Below are positions 34,480 through 45,769 of a stretch of DNA of 64,000 nt, one piece after another (position 1 is the first letter of the stretch; every line of letters begins with the position of its first letter). This DNA is from Pachyseris speciosa (lineage: Eukaryota; Cnidaria; Anthozoa; Scleractinia; Pachyseridae): positions 58,456 to 122,455 of the forward strand of contig JAEMWC010001616.1 in NCBI GenBank assembly GCA_016490735.1, given 5' to 3'. The notes beneath the pieces are model-generated. The model was not told the DNA's origin, searched no databases, and saw only the letters and a list, made by a program, of their open reading frames with translations. The position numbers and the translations under genes are program-made.

Positions 34480-35150
34480 CAGTGATTTCCCTAGTCTGTT
34501 TACTCCTACTCGCAAACCTCTTGAACGTCTCAGATGGCATGACATCAACTTTCTTCCAAACGTAGAACCAACCTTGGGTGAAACATGAAGAACGTGTGTC
34601 AAAAGAAATTCCTTATTTGAAAATCAAAGCGGCGAAATTTAATTTTATAGTCGAACGGTAATGATTTTATGAGATCATTTACAGTATACTGAGTGGAAAT
34701 GCCTTACCCTATTTAAGCTTACTAATTGATGGCTACGTTGCTGAAAGAAGTTGTGCGCAAAAACATCACTTAGCCAAGCTCGGTAGTATTTGCTCAGTGG
34801 GAGTGTAAATATATCTCTACTCGTTGTAAATTATAAATTAAATTGTGCCGAAATTGCCTCTGAGTATTCTACTCTACGCAAAAAATACCAAAAAATGCAC
34901 CAGAGACAGCGGAGATTTTTACCTCGGCAACAGCAGACGAAACAACAGCATCAAGGTCTGCTGTCGATAAGCTTCGATCTCGACTGTGAATGCTGTGTTT
35001 CGCGCAAAATCTTCTGACGCTTCTCTCCGATAATCCATTAACTCCTGGGTAAGCCTGCTGTAGTAGGATGCTTACTTCCTTGTGGCTTTTCTTGTCATCT
35101 TCCACAAGTTTACGAAGATAATTATCCATACCGAGACTTTCGATCGCCAT
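34480..35150 (-). pseudogene. Remnant of transposase exons 1 and 2
   Basis: Minus-strand exon 35150..34923 is open and nearly identical to exon 1 of the large copy, with the same donor. Exon 2 starts at 34572 (VGSTFGRKLM) and ends at the deletion joint near 34480 after GKSLK. All catalytic residues are gone. It might still yield a short DNA-binding peptide of about 76-107 residues; that is speculation. Confidence 0.8.
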
Positions 35151-36100
35151 TCTTGATCGAAAATTCCCGCCAAAACGATAACGATACGCATATATTCTAC
35201 TGACCATTGAGACCAATCACATGCTACAACGCTCTGCAAGTGAACAACTTCCTACAACTTCTCCGACCCCTCCTACGGAAGGGCCCAGGGACAGGCTTTA
35301 CCCTACCCCTATTTTCGTTATCGTTTGTTTTGTTGTCGTTGTTGTTTAATTGTTTTAGTTGGACTAAAGGCAAAAAACGATAAAACGGAAGTTGATTTTT
35401 ATTTTTTTGTTTATTTGTTTTAATTTGCACAAAAACGATAAAACGGAAGTTGATTTTCGTTTTTCATTTTTTGTTTAAAGTTGTACATAAAACGAAAAAC
35501 GACAAAACGGAAGTCGATTTTCATTTTTTGTTTATTTGTTTTAGTTTAGTCAAAAAACAGAAAACGATAAAACGGAAGTTGCTTTTCGTTTTTCGTTTTT
35601 TGTTTAAATTTGTATATAAAACGAAAAACGATAAAACGGATGTTGATTTTCGTTTTTCGTTTTTTTCTTAATTTGTACATAAAACGAAAAACGATAAAAC
35701 GGAAGTTGATTTTCGTTTTTCGTTTTTTTGTTTAAATTTGTACATAAAACGAAACAAGATAAAAAAGAAGATGATTTTGTTTTTGGCTGTTTGTCTTGGT
35801 TTAGAAGTAAAGAGACGGCTATTTCTTAAATTTTGGAAATTTTTGGAGATTTTGACGTTTTTCTTACTTACATTAATCAAGTCAAGTGGCTTTAATTTAA
35901 AATTTAAGAAAACGATATATTTCTTGGTAAAACCAGGTTCTGTATTGGTGTAATTTTGAGTAAAAACATGAAAATAAGACTGTATATTGTCTTTTGCCGT
36001 TATTGAATATAGATTAGGAATTTAAAATAACGAGTGGACGAACCGTGCACGGACCGTTTACCATGTTTATATCCGCTGTTTGTGTTTTATTCTTTTACCC

Positions 36101-36579
36101 CTGCTCCGATCTCAATTACTTCACCACCCATGAATGTGAGGAAGAAACATTTCTAGTATTCTTGTTACAATTTTTTAAAAATGAGAGTGCTCAGTGCACA
36201 AAAGATTTTTATTTCAAACGCCGTAATGAGATCAACTGCGGAATTTTCAGTTCTTTTTACGGGCATGTGTGTATTTTAACTCTCCGTATATCTTTGTTGT
36301 ACAATTGATTTAGATGTTCGATTTTCACCGAAATCCGGCACGTGCACCAAAGCTTTGATCATATACCCGACAGAAATGAAATCCGATTAAGCATGTTCTC
36401 GAACGTGCTAGGATGTTCAACAAAATAAACAGAAGACATGAAGCGAAACCTCGCAGTCCACGATCACAACATGCGTCTTTACATACTATGCAACCGGTGT
36501 CCAGAAATCAACAAGCAGACAGAACGTCACGCAATGTCACAGATTTCCCACTAAAAACGGAAAAAATGAGAAAACTTGA

Positions 36580-36580
<1 letters not shown>
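36101..36580. other. Intergenic, no gene seen
   Basis: Sequence right of the nested transposon block; no family resemblance in the short open frames. Confidence 0.4.

Positions 36581-36641
<61 letters not shown>
36581..36641. repeat. (TG)n microsatellite
   Basis: About 30 uninterrupted TG dinucleotides. Confidence 0.98.
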
Positions 36642-36659
36642 TTTTTATATCAATCCATG

Positions 36660-36765
36660 CCATTCCTTATTTTTTGTTCGGGATCATTTCGGTCCGGGAA
36701 TATTTGCGGTCCATTTTGGAGATCATTTGCGTTTCTGGGATCATTTGCGGACCCGTAGAACAGTT
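36660..36765 (-). repeat. Inverted copy of the CGCAAATGATCCC cluster
   Basis: On the minus strand this repeats the words and order of 21594-21715, including CCATTCCTTA...TTGTTCGGGATCATTT in inverse sense and the terminal GGTCCGCAAATGATCC. It directly adjoins the (TG)n tract. Confidence 0.75.
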
Positions 36766-38280
36766 TTGAGGGCAAAATTAACAAGTCGATGATTTGGAAA
36801 ATCTACGGTTTGGATTCTCATGTAACTCGCTGTGGGTAAACCTTCGATGCTTTTTAGTCTCTTCGATGTGTTTGTAAAAAAATTCATCGTGTGAAATAAG
36901 AAATAATTGCATTTTCTTGAAAAAGAATGTCTCAGTAAACCTTTTACTACAGAAAGAATTCAATTCCGATCGCCATAGAATCTAAATTATTATATTATTT
37001 AAGGAATCTTCTTTCGGAGGCTGAAATTTCTACGAAATTGGTCCACGTTTTCCATTTCAAAAACGCAATTTAAAAAGGGACCACACGACCCCATAAATAC
37101 CCGCGGGCCACGTTAAGCGTCAAAATGCTTCATAACGAAAGCTGTATTATTCAGTTCATGACACAAGAAAACTTACAAGCCCTGTTGTCCCAACAGCAGT
37201 CGAGCCTGGGAGACATCTAAAATTGGAATAAATTCCATTGTGAATTTTCTTTTAATTATATTGACGCATGTGTTCGAAAGAGGTTTAGGATTTATTAAAC
37301 CCCTGACCCGTAACTGACTGTCGCCATCTGTGTACATCCTTCCGTATGACCATTTCGATTTCAATTTGTTAATTGTCTCCACACAGAAACTGTCAGTATA
37401 GATGAAAGGCTCTCTCGACTGCCTTTCGGAAGGGCAGACAGAGCTACATAATCTCTCTTTTGTCATTTTCTTTAAACAGCTGCTTGCTTGAAAAACCTAA
37501 AAATTGCTTTTTCAAAGGCTGACATGCCAAACCCGAAAACAATTCGTAACGCATTTTGTATAACAGCAAAGATAAAAACACTTTACAATACGAGTTACAA
37601 TCTATCTCTTGAATCATCACACTTAATCCCTTTAAATTCGATATCAACTTTCATATTCTCTCCACTGTTCAACCCTTATTTCTTGTAGTCCAAGTCGCGA
37701 GAAGTTGTGTAAGCTTCAACGCAAGCAATCTTTATTCTCATGACCTTAAATCTGGATCCTCTGCTATACTAGTAAGGAGAAATCAGATACAGGTGCACGT
37801 TTCTCAAAACTCCCCAAAACATTTCGAGTCCGAAAAACTATTTTCCGTGCACTAAGATCGTTACCACAAAAACCATTACTAATACTTTTTAATAATCTTT
37901 TGAGAAAGCATGCGATATAATTGAGAAATACGTTTCGCTAGTTTGCCCAAAAAGCTATTACCAATCAACAGAAAACCGACTTGAAAAATACTTCTCGAGC
38001 CGAAATGTTTTTCGGAGTTTTGAGAAACGCATGCATGGTCTTAGGGGATCCAAATTGCCTGAGAATCAGGAACATCACGTGACGTGGCGCGGAGAATACA
38101 CTTTCAGTATTTACAACGTTAAGAAAAGAGTGCGGAAAGAGTTTAAGCCCATGCCAGGATAAAAATTGAGGGGGGTGGGGGGGGGGGGGGCGGGGTATAT
38201 TTCTTTACTATATACGGTTTGTGTAAGAAAACGTTTATAAGGAAAGAGCACCACGTCGAAAAACTACCCAGTAATGTTCA
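36766..38280. other. Intergenic with foldback at 37793-38036
   Basis: 37793-38036 has inverted ends GTTTCTCAAAACTCC...ACATTTCG / CGAAATGT...GGAGTTTTGAGAAAC of about 33 bp, a MITE-like unit. No coding exon is seen in the rest; a G run lies at 38170-38192. Confidence 0.55.
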
Positions 38281-38284
38281 TTAA

Positions 38285-38665
38285 AGGGAACCTCCACTCT
38301 TACAACAAATTGACACTAAATTGTAGACAATAATTGATAGATTTCAAAACGTGGATATAACATTCAAGTGTACAAAAACATGGTTGTCATCATTGCCTAT
38401 TTTCGCTTTTAAATTCCCGAACGCGGCCATGTTGGATTTGCTGACGTGGATTTTCTGCTTTATTTGCTTCCTGATGATAGCTGCAACCATTACACGTCAT
38501 CAAATACAAAATGGCCCGGGAAATTTGACAGCGAAAATAGGCGAAGATGATATGGATTTTCTTTGTACATTTAAATGTTATATCCACGTTTCAAAACAAA
38601 AGTAGGAAGCTAGCGATTATTTCCAACAATTTAGCGTGAGTTTGTTGTAAGAGTGGAGGTTCCCT
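38285..38665. mobile_element. Intact TTAA-type foldback element
   Basis: A 381-bp element that is almost one long hairpin: AGGGAACCTCCACTCTTACA at the left is exactly mirrored at the right, and homology continues through TGGATATAACATT and CGCCTATTTTCGC-type words. Flanked by TTAA at 38281-38284 and 38666-38669, the target of piggyBac/Kolobok-type elements. Open frames inside are incidental. Confidence 0.85.
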
Positions 38666-38669
38666 TTAA

Positions 38670-39278
38670 AGCAATCACACAAACGAGCAGTTGAAATCAA
38701 ATCCCAAGACTAAATATTCAAACCAAAATTTGAAAGAAGTATTTAAAGAATATAGCGCCCCGTTTAAGTTCGGAACTAAAGGTTAATCTATATAAACAAG
38801 TTCAGAAATTAAAAGAAAGGTTATATGCTAAAAGGGGTGTTAACGTCTATCATTTACTGAGACGACTTATTTAGGAGTAAATGAATAGGATAAGGGCTGA
38901 TAAACTATGGGTAATTCTCAGCCGAGGTATATAAAACGTCCTTTTCAGTGCTTTGGCTGCGCAGTGACGTCATGTTCAACAAACATGTACTTGGAGCATA
39001 ACTTTGCGCGCTTTTGCAGAATTTTAGCAGATTAAGGGTCAAGAAAACCACGACACAAGCTGAAAGCATTTCTTTTTTTGGAATAAGAGGCAAGATCATA
39101 GATATGTAGAGTCATTTTGAATATTGAAATAACGTGTACGGGAGAAAATCTTTAAATATGGCCACAGGTTTTTTATCGATTACTTTTCTTGGTTTCCAAT
39201 TTTCTTAGGTTTTTCACGTGTCGAAAAAAAAAACAACTCACAACTGAATGTGATCCTTTTTCTCTTTCTTTCCTCTCT

Positions 39279-39319
<41 letters not shown>

Positions 39320-39609
39320 CATTTTATGTAGCGCATATACAGCAGCTCTATGCGCTTTACACAATATTCACACGATAGTAAAAAAAAAAAATTAAAAAAT
39401 AAAATTTATATTAAAATTAATTTTTGAAAGCAATATTTAAAAAAATAGTCCTTAAGCTTGATTTAAAAGTTTGGTTTAAAAGCTTTGCCCTAAAAGTACT
39501 TTCATCGTTTAGGTATAAGTAATAAAACAGCTATTTTGAGCAGTTTTGAGCACAACATAGCAAAATAACCGACGGAGGTGAAAACCTGTTAAAATAAAGT
39601 CTGGGGAAG
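38670..39609. other. 3' flank of the unknown gene; (TAA)n tract
   Basis: No exon seen. A (TAA)n microsatellite lies at 39282-39318 and A runs at 39378-39390. Confidence 0.5.
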
Positions 39610-40914
39610 TCATGACAAATGAAGTGCAGAATTACTATCAGCTCCGCACACAACATTGATGTAATATTCCAGTTCTGTCGTGGTTGCAAACTTTGGCCTC
39701 TTATATCCATTGAGGTAGTTTTTCTGGTACAGTACACGCTCAGGTGAGATGTCAGGTCGGAAAGCATCGCACAGAATCCTGTATTGCTGCCATGACGGGA
39801 TTGTCACTTCTCCATTCCTTCTTTTACGTGCAGGACAAGAGCTGGAGTTGGGTCGCACTTTCAGATGTGGAAACCTCGAATAGAAGGGTACTAAGTAATG
39901 AGTGTGATTTGAATCTCTAGGTGGAGTATTTTGTAGTGATGATATGCAGTCTGCTTTACGACTATCAAGATCTTCTCCTTCAAAAACAAGCGTTCGAACA
40001 GACGATCTCCTGGACATGCCGTCTGGGGTGGTCATGGGAGGTTTTCGACCGGATATATCACTTGCGAGGCTCTGAGAACTCGGCTGGCTTTCTACAGGGT
40101 TTGCGGGTGCTTTCTCCAGTTTAAAATGAGGCATTTCGCTAGCATTGTTTACATTTAATTCACTCTGATCCAACTGACTTCTTAATCGCTGTTTATCCTG
40201 AATATTAAGACTTGTTTCAGTGGGATTTGCAACAGTTCTCTGTGGATCGTTTCCAGATACCCTTCCCCTGGAGTAATTAACGTTTACTTTGCTATTTCCG
40301 ACAGCGTTCCCAGTGCCCTTGTGCCTGCATATTTCTGATGCTGCAACAGCCTTCTTAGAAACCATATTTGCCTTTCTTGTTGATCTAATTTTACTGCCTG
40401 GTAGTATTTGAAAATGTCCTTTCAAAAAAGCGCTCGAGGTTGGACTTCTTGACTTTTGTCTGTACACTCGTCGAAGCTCCTTCTCGCTGTTTCCTTTCAT
40501 TTCATTTCCTGAGAGGTAAACGACCTTGAAGCCAGAGTTCAGCCTTGCCATATCGCTTCGATAGTGATGGAAATTCTGAATATGCTCGTAGCACTCTGGG
40601 ACAAGATTTTGAACCAGTTCTTCACCTTTCTTGTTCATCGTAGGGTAACCGTTCGTGTTCGGAGTTTGACCTTTACATTCCCTCGATCTTCGAGAATCGC
40701 TTTCTCGCACGAGATGTTCCTCTCCAATTGTCGGTTCCGAGCGAAACGATATCGTGCGAAAAGCATCCCTTATTCTTTCAATCAGCACTCTTTGTCTGTA
40801 ATCCTCAAACTGTGAAGCGTCGCGTTTCCTCGGCGTTACCGGACTACGGTTTACGGCGAAAGTTTTCTGTCGGTTTGTTGTTAGTCTACGAATCCTGTAC
40901 GAACTCGAAGCCAT
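39610..40914 (-). CDS. Single-exon protein of unknown function, 434 aa
   Basis: A long uninterrupted minus-strand frame. The chosen start, MASSSYRIRRL at 40914, has a good context (GAC ATG G); the frame continues 34 codons upstream but that part is poor in coding character. The protein is basic and rich in Ser, Arg and Asn. A more ordered N-terminal part (RKRDASQFEDYRQRVLIERI, ECYEHIQNFHHYRSDMARLN) and C-terminal part (IPSWQQYRILCDAFRPDISP, LEYYINVVCGAD) flank a disordered middle. I recognise no domain, signal peptide or membrane segment. No intron or in-frame break is seen over 1.3 kb, which supports a real gene. Neighbours are transposon debris and give no functional hint. Confidence 0.65.
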   Translation of the reverse strand: MASSSYRIRRLTTNRQKTFAVNRSPVTPRKRDASQFEDYRQRVLIERIRDAFRTISFRSEPTIGEEHLVRESDSRRSRECKGQTPNTNGYPTMNKKGEELVQNLVPECYEHIQNFHHYRSDMARLNSGFKVVYLSGNEMKGNSEKELRRVYRQKSRSPTSSAFLKGHFQILPGSKIRSTRKANMVSKKAVAASEICRHKGTGNAVGNSKVNVNYSRGRVSGNDPQRTVANPTETSLNIQDKQRLRSQLDQSELNVNNASEMPHFKLEKAPANPVESQPSSQSLASDISGRKPPMTTPDGMSRRSSVRTLVFEGEDLDSRKADCISSLQNTPPRDSNHTHYLVPFYSRFPHLKVRPNSSSCPARKRRNGEVTIPSWQQYRILCDAFRPDISPERVLYQKNYLNGYKRPKFATTTELEYYINVVCGADSNSALHLS

Positions 40915-41174
40915 GTCTAAATCAAAAAGAGCAATTAAATGGAGTGCCGTACTTGGAGAGTCGCTCGTTAGCAACGCAAGTATTATGTATTCAGTGTAAA
41001 TTGGTGATTGAGGCACGCGACAACTTCATTAAGTAAACAGGACAGACTTGAACTTCTTTGTAAAAAAGCTGGTTGACAAGGATATCGGGTATTAAGAGAT
41101 TAGGACCACGCCTTCGACTTGATCTCCAAACCTCGCTATAATATATTTAGCATCACTAAAGAAAGCTCAAATAT

Positions 41175-41500
41175 CAGGGGCACCCAATGACATGTTTTGG
41201 TAGATATCTGCTCGGTGGAGGGTAGTTCGCCTTAGACTTTCGGCATCGATTAAAGAGTGCACTCGCATTTAATTCGTGACTGAAACGTGGCCTTAAAGAT
41301 TCACAATGGGGAGATCATAGCCCCTGAGGTTTTCGGAATGGTCGCATTTGCTGTTTTTGACATTTAAAAACGTCAGCTAGTATTTTCGGAAAGACAATAG
41401 CCCTAGAAAGTTCGTGGAAGGTTAATATCAGCTAGCATTTTCTCAAAGGAAGAGTTTGTTCCGTAACATATTCTGCTATTACAATTTGAGCTAGTTTAGT
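41175..41500 (+). mobile_element. Truncated copy of the CAGGGGCACCC family
   Basis: Begins CAGGGGCACCCAATGA and follows the sequence of the full copies at 51415-51859 and 62670-63117 (GGTAGATATCTG, GATTAAAGAGTGCACTCG, AGCCCCTGAGGTTTTCGGAA). The right terminus is not found. Confidence 0.75.
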
Positions 41501-42230
41501 TGCCCTAAACGCGCCCTATGGCAGTTGACGGAAGTTGAAAATTTAACGCGCGGATTCATAAACTTCGTCCACACAAGCACTTCCTTGCCTTATCACGGCC
41601 TGCAAATTATTGTTCCACTTTACATGGACTCCACAATTCTCTTGATACCCTGAGCTTCCTGTAAAAGCAAAGCAGAATAGAAGAAAAAAGGTATTTCAAT
41701 GTGGAGGTTGCTGGGTCAATACATGTAGTTGGAATGTCACCTTCAGCCAAGCGAAGTTCGAGAAAACGTAAAGTGTTAATATATATGAACTGGAGTGACC
41801 ATGTTCAGACGATTTCCAAACAAGTTGCCTCCAGAATTTGCGCTATCAACCGTGTCAGAAACTTAGTTCCTCGCGAGACTCTCCTTACTACTTATGGCGC
41901 TCTTGTACAGCCTTACTTTAATTATTGCAGCGCGGTTTGAGGAAATTGTAATAAAGGCCTTTCCTTGAAACTTCAAAAATTAAAAAACCGCTCTTCTCGA
42001 ATAATCACCTCGTCCAATTACGGTTCAAATCTGGAAGATCTTTTCCATTCGCTTAATCATTGACATAAACTAGAACAATTTGGTCTAGAGTCAACCGAAT
42101 GGACTTAAAGGAGCCATATGTCACGGTAATTTGTCGGTCTTTGGGGCAAAATTCGGGTAAATTCATTAAATAGAACATTTAGTCTTGGATCTCCAACAGA
42201 AAGTCTATAAAGAAGATCTACGCATAATTA

Positions 42231-42414
42231 AGCAATATACTACACGTTTCTATGGTTTATAGGCTGATAAACCACGCGGGATGTTGGAAGAACAGTCGAA
42301 GAATTCGTAAATAACGAACCGCAGGCGAGTGATTTGCGGATTCTTCGAGTGCTCTTCCAACATCCCAAGTGGTTTATAATTCCTATGAATCATAGAAACT
42401 TGTGGTATATTGCT
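42231..42414. mobile_element. Foldback element inside the LINE
   Basis: GCAATATACTACACGTTTCT at the left is mirrored by AGAAACTTGTGGTATATTGC at the right, and the arms continue through ATAAACCAC and GGGATGTTGGAAGA almost to the centre (CGCAGGCGAGTG). Confidence 0.75.
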
Positions 42415-42493
42415 TTTATATAATAATTCAGAAGACGCGCGAAATCATATAGCTGATTGACTAATCAGATCGCGTGCACTGATTTGTTTATTA

Positions 42494-42850
42494 TATAATC
42501 GGCAGGAGCCCATTACTAGGAGCGTACAACTCCCATACTAAGCCTATGTCACAGCATTTTTTACAGACCGATCTATTTTTAGACTACCTTTTCCTGCGAA
42601 AAAGGGCAACAAAGGCGGCAACGACAACGAGAGCGCCACAAAACAATAGTTTTAATGAGCAAAAACAAAGGCTCTGTACGTGCAGATACTTGTGGCACGT
42701 GCAGCGACTTGTGATTGATCATTGGACTCCTGCGGGAGTCTGCTTTTGGCGGGAAATTCAATCTAAAAATAAATTTGTTTGTGAAAACGCCGTGACAGTA
42801 ACACAGGACAGTTGTACGCTCCTGGTGATGGGCTGCTGATAATCGGTTTA
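42494..42850. mobile_element. Second foldback inside the LINE
   Basis: The left CAGGAGCCCATTACTAGGAG ... GTACAAC arm is answered by GTTGTACGCTCCTGGTGATG at about 42811-42850 (about 36-bp inverted repeats). No transposase. Confidence 0.6.
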
Positions 42851-43263
42851 TAATGGTTCTTGCCAGACAGGAGAGCTGAAAGTTGAAAAACAGCGGCCCA
42901 CTTTTTTTTCAAATTGCAATCCGTTTCCATCCTGACCATCCATAGCCAAGGAGTCTTATTTTTTATTTGACTGCACTAGTCAAGTAGTTTTGAAGAAAAC
43001 TGCAGTGCTATTTTGAGTTCATTAGTACACACATCCCCTGTGGCTTGATACCAAACACTCGTGACATAGCCACTTTAACGTCCTATAACCTGAGAAATAC
43101 GGAAAACAAACTAGCAGTACCGCTTCCTCGTACTGATTACTTCAAAAGGAGCTTCAGTTACAGTGGAGCGGTGCCGTGGAACAGTTTGCCCATACATTTA
43201 AGGCAGTCATTGTCACTGGCAAGCTTTAAATCAATGATTCGTTGCCACAAGTTTCCTGAGTAA

Positions 43264-44395
43264 TGTTGATCACGCGGCTTCCTTGTAAAGCAGGAAATTT
43301 TATTTTATTGATCATGTAGTCTTTGTTCTTGCATGTATTTTTATTATTTCTATACCGTTTGTAATTAGTCTTAGTTCAACATTTTTAACTTTTTCTTGAA
43401 ATCTCCTGACGGTGTTACTGTGTCTAAATAAAGCTCACCTTATACAAAAATTGTATTTGTTGTCTTTTAGACCCAAACAACATTGAATGTGAGGTGAGGG
43501 GGAGGGGTAACTGTCTTCTGGTTCGATGACACCTTATTATTGCGCGTAATTAAAACATTCATGGAATTCACTCAACAGTTTTGTCCGTGGTTGTGGCTGA
43601 TCCCCTTTTTTATTGTTGAACAGTAATTAGCATGTTGAGATCTGACATTTTGCAAAGTTTAAAAAGGAATGGTGGAATCGGATTCAGAGCCACCGTAAAT
43701 TTTGAAAATTTACTAGAGCTGTCACCACTTTACCTGTGCATTTGTGAACACAAATGACCACGAAATATAAAGCTTCTTCTTTTCCTCATCAAATCTCCAC
43801 ATATTCAAGGACACACCTACTGAAAAAGAAGACCACTCGAACTAATGTTCAGTGTGCAATATAGCAGAACCCTAAAAAAATTAATAAATCGACCTTGTTT
43901 CACGAGGGGTTACACCTCACAGTCAAACCCATGAACTTGAATTCTGGATCAAATTTTCATTTGGAAATGATGGGAAAAAAGTGGAGTACCTGGAGAAAAA
44001 CCTCTCTCGGAGCAAGGACAAGAACAAACAAACTTAACCCACATGATGATGGGTCCTGGGCCACACTGATGGGAGGCGACTGCGCCATTCCTGCTTCCAT
44101 CCCCACCCCCTCTCCCCAGTACAGTAGAATACTACTCAGGATCCAGTAATGAGGAACATCTAGATTTAAATGGAACAACTCCACTGTATTCTTTTTTTTT
44201 AACAACTTTAACTTTTTAACTTTTTAACTTTAAACCCTTTAAACGTTAATTTACAACATTCAATAAAAAGTCACAAATCATATTTTACACCCATTGGACT
44301 AAGTTTACACAACAAAAGAAGAAGGAGAAAAGAGAAAAAAACTAAATAAAATGAAAGCCTGTCGGTCGCCAGTCATGATTAACTGATAAATTGAC

Positions 44396-44432
<37 letters not shown>

Positions 44433-44878
44433 TTAACTTGCAATGCTCTTTTCATTAAGTGTATTATACAATATTGTCTGTATTATATGATATTTACGTA
44501 CATACTTACACTATACTACCACTTATACTTGCACTACTTACAAACGCCAAGAATAGAAAGGAAAAAATACAATATTGTAAAGACAGAAAAAATTTCCATT
44601 TGTTCTTGAATTCTTTCTCCTTATTAGAAATGACTGCCAGGACTCCACTGTATTCGACAAGTCTCACAACGAACCTACAATACTTATACTTACTGAGTTG
44701 CGCCAAACAAAAGTGATCTCATAGGATTTTAAAACATGTTTTAAAACCTTGTTATGAAAGGCAAAGTCATTATTGAATGGCAGAGTTACATCATTATTTT
44801 ACATTTTGTGAAGAGTACTCGCTACAGCAGTCTCATGGTACTGTAGTAGTTGCAAGTAAAATTTATACTATTTAAATT
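43264..44878. other. Intergenic; (ATT)n tract
   Basis: A (ATT)n microsatellite is at 44395-44432. Repeated AACTTT words lie near 44203-44243. No coding exon recognised. Confidence 0.45.
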
Positions 44879-45062
44879 AGTGGGAGATGGGGGAGGGGGT
44901 GGAAGCCCAGGTGATGGGGTTGGGTGGGGAGGGAGAGAGGGGTAAAGGAGGTGGTGGAGGGGGAGGTAGGAAGTGGAAGTTCTAAAAGGGTGGGAGGCAG
45001 CAGAGAAATAATTTAACAGGAACAGGACCGGAGTAAAAGGAAAAACGTACGGGAGGAGGGAG
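44879..45062. repeat. G-rich purine tract
   Basis: About 180 bp with strong G/A bias and many GGG and GGGG runs on the plus strand, so quadruplex formation is possible. The proline-rich minus-strand frame is a by-product. Confidence 0.6.
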
Positions 45063-45299
45063 ATCAGGGTACGGGAGACAGAAAGTTTTGAATCTCTGCA
45101 CATCTACGGCCATGGTCCAATCAGTAATTGAAGTTTGTTTCGAATATTTCAAAAATGATCGCACTATTCGAAGCGACTATAGGGTTCAATGTTCAAATAA
45201 TCAACTCATTAATGTAATCTTGGGGGGTACGCTTGACCTGACTCGACTGTAAAAATAGAATGCTTAACTTAATCGATCTCGCCACTTATTTCGCTGCCA

Positions 45300-45760
45300 A
45301 AGAACAAAATTTCAGATGTGCTTCATCGGTTACCAAACCAAACACGTTATCTTGAAATTCTCGCGACAGCAAAAATTTTCGTCACCTTTCCTCGCGAGCA
45401 GCGAGTTCGGGACTGGTAAATACAACAGATTGCTACAAGACATCATCTTTGACAAGACCATTGCCACCAAGGTAGCACGAAGAAATGCCGTAATTAGCTA
45501 GCTCCTGAATGTGCGACTCGACCAAGGAACTGAGAGGGAATATTACAGACAGAATGGGCTTCTTTGGGTAGTCAAACCCTTCTTTGTGCAAATATGCACA
45601 GACCAATGGCACCAACTGGAAAATCGACGATTTACCACAACTGGTCGGAAGGACACAAAACACGTCTCTTGGTTCGACAAATTTGAAGAGAGCTTCTTCC
45701 TGAACAGGCTTCAGTTGTTCGACGTTCGAAACTTTTGAACTTAGAGCGTAATCAAGTGCA
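45300..45760 (-). pseudogene. RecQ-like helicase fragment
   Basis: Minus-strand translation gives the start of a RecQ/SF2 helicase: LKPVQEEALFKF, motif I VLPTSCGKSS (RecQ proteins usually have a TG-GKS-type motif), motif Ia-like region SVIFPLSSLVESHIQELANYG, and DEAH box GLVTDEAH. The frame is stopped by TAG just after GLVKDDVL (near 45431) and again by TGA before the DEAH box, and no downstream exons are seen. It is a decayed copy; cnidarian genomes carry many such RecQ-like fragments, some linked to transposons (from memory). Confidence 0.75.
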
Positions 45761-45769
45761 TTTCTATAA

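Larger units (their letters stand above)
33491..36055 (-). mobile_element. 2.6-kb deletion derivative of the same transposon
   Basis: The ends GGTCCGTGCAC... / ...GTGCACGGACC and long inverted repeats with the same array match the 8.9-kb copy. It is flanked by a perfect 6-bp repeat GTTTAC (33485-33490 and 36056-36061). Orientation is opposite to the large copy: transposase remnants read leftwards, the RING-gene remnant rightwards. An internal deletion of about 6 kb removed everything between transposase exon 2 and RING-gene exon 1. Confidence 0.9.
24285..36100. mobile_element. Penelope-like terminal fragment split by two insertions
   Basis: Left arm 24285-24390 (AATAAAACACAAACAGCGG, then ATAAACATGGTAAACCAACG and CTTGACGTTTCATATG) has its inverted partner in three pieces: before 24555, at 33457-33490 and from 36062 to about 36096. 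Removing the two inserted transposons rebuilds one inverted-repeat unit of about 340 bp. The same arrangement, with similar words (GATAAACATG, TTGACGTTTCGTATG), flanks the Penelope-like ORF at 49888-51160. Coordinates span the insertions. Confidence 0.65.
41690..43263 (+). mobile_element. LINE (CR1/L2-like) reverse-transcriptase end, broken
   Basis: Two pieces of the C-terminal part of a LINE ORF2. Piece 1, 41780-42095: MNWSDHVQTISKQVASRI, LVQPYFNYCSAV, KLQKLKNRSSRIITSSNYG, with stops. Piece 2, 43045-43263: YNLRNTENKLAVPLPRTDYF, FSYSGAVPWNSLPIHLRQSL, ending in its own stop and followed by a TAAATAAAG tail region to about 43440. About 0.9 kb of other elements was inserted between them. Non-functional. 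Confidence 0.8.
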
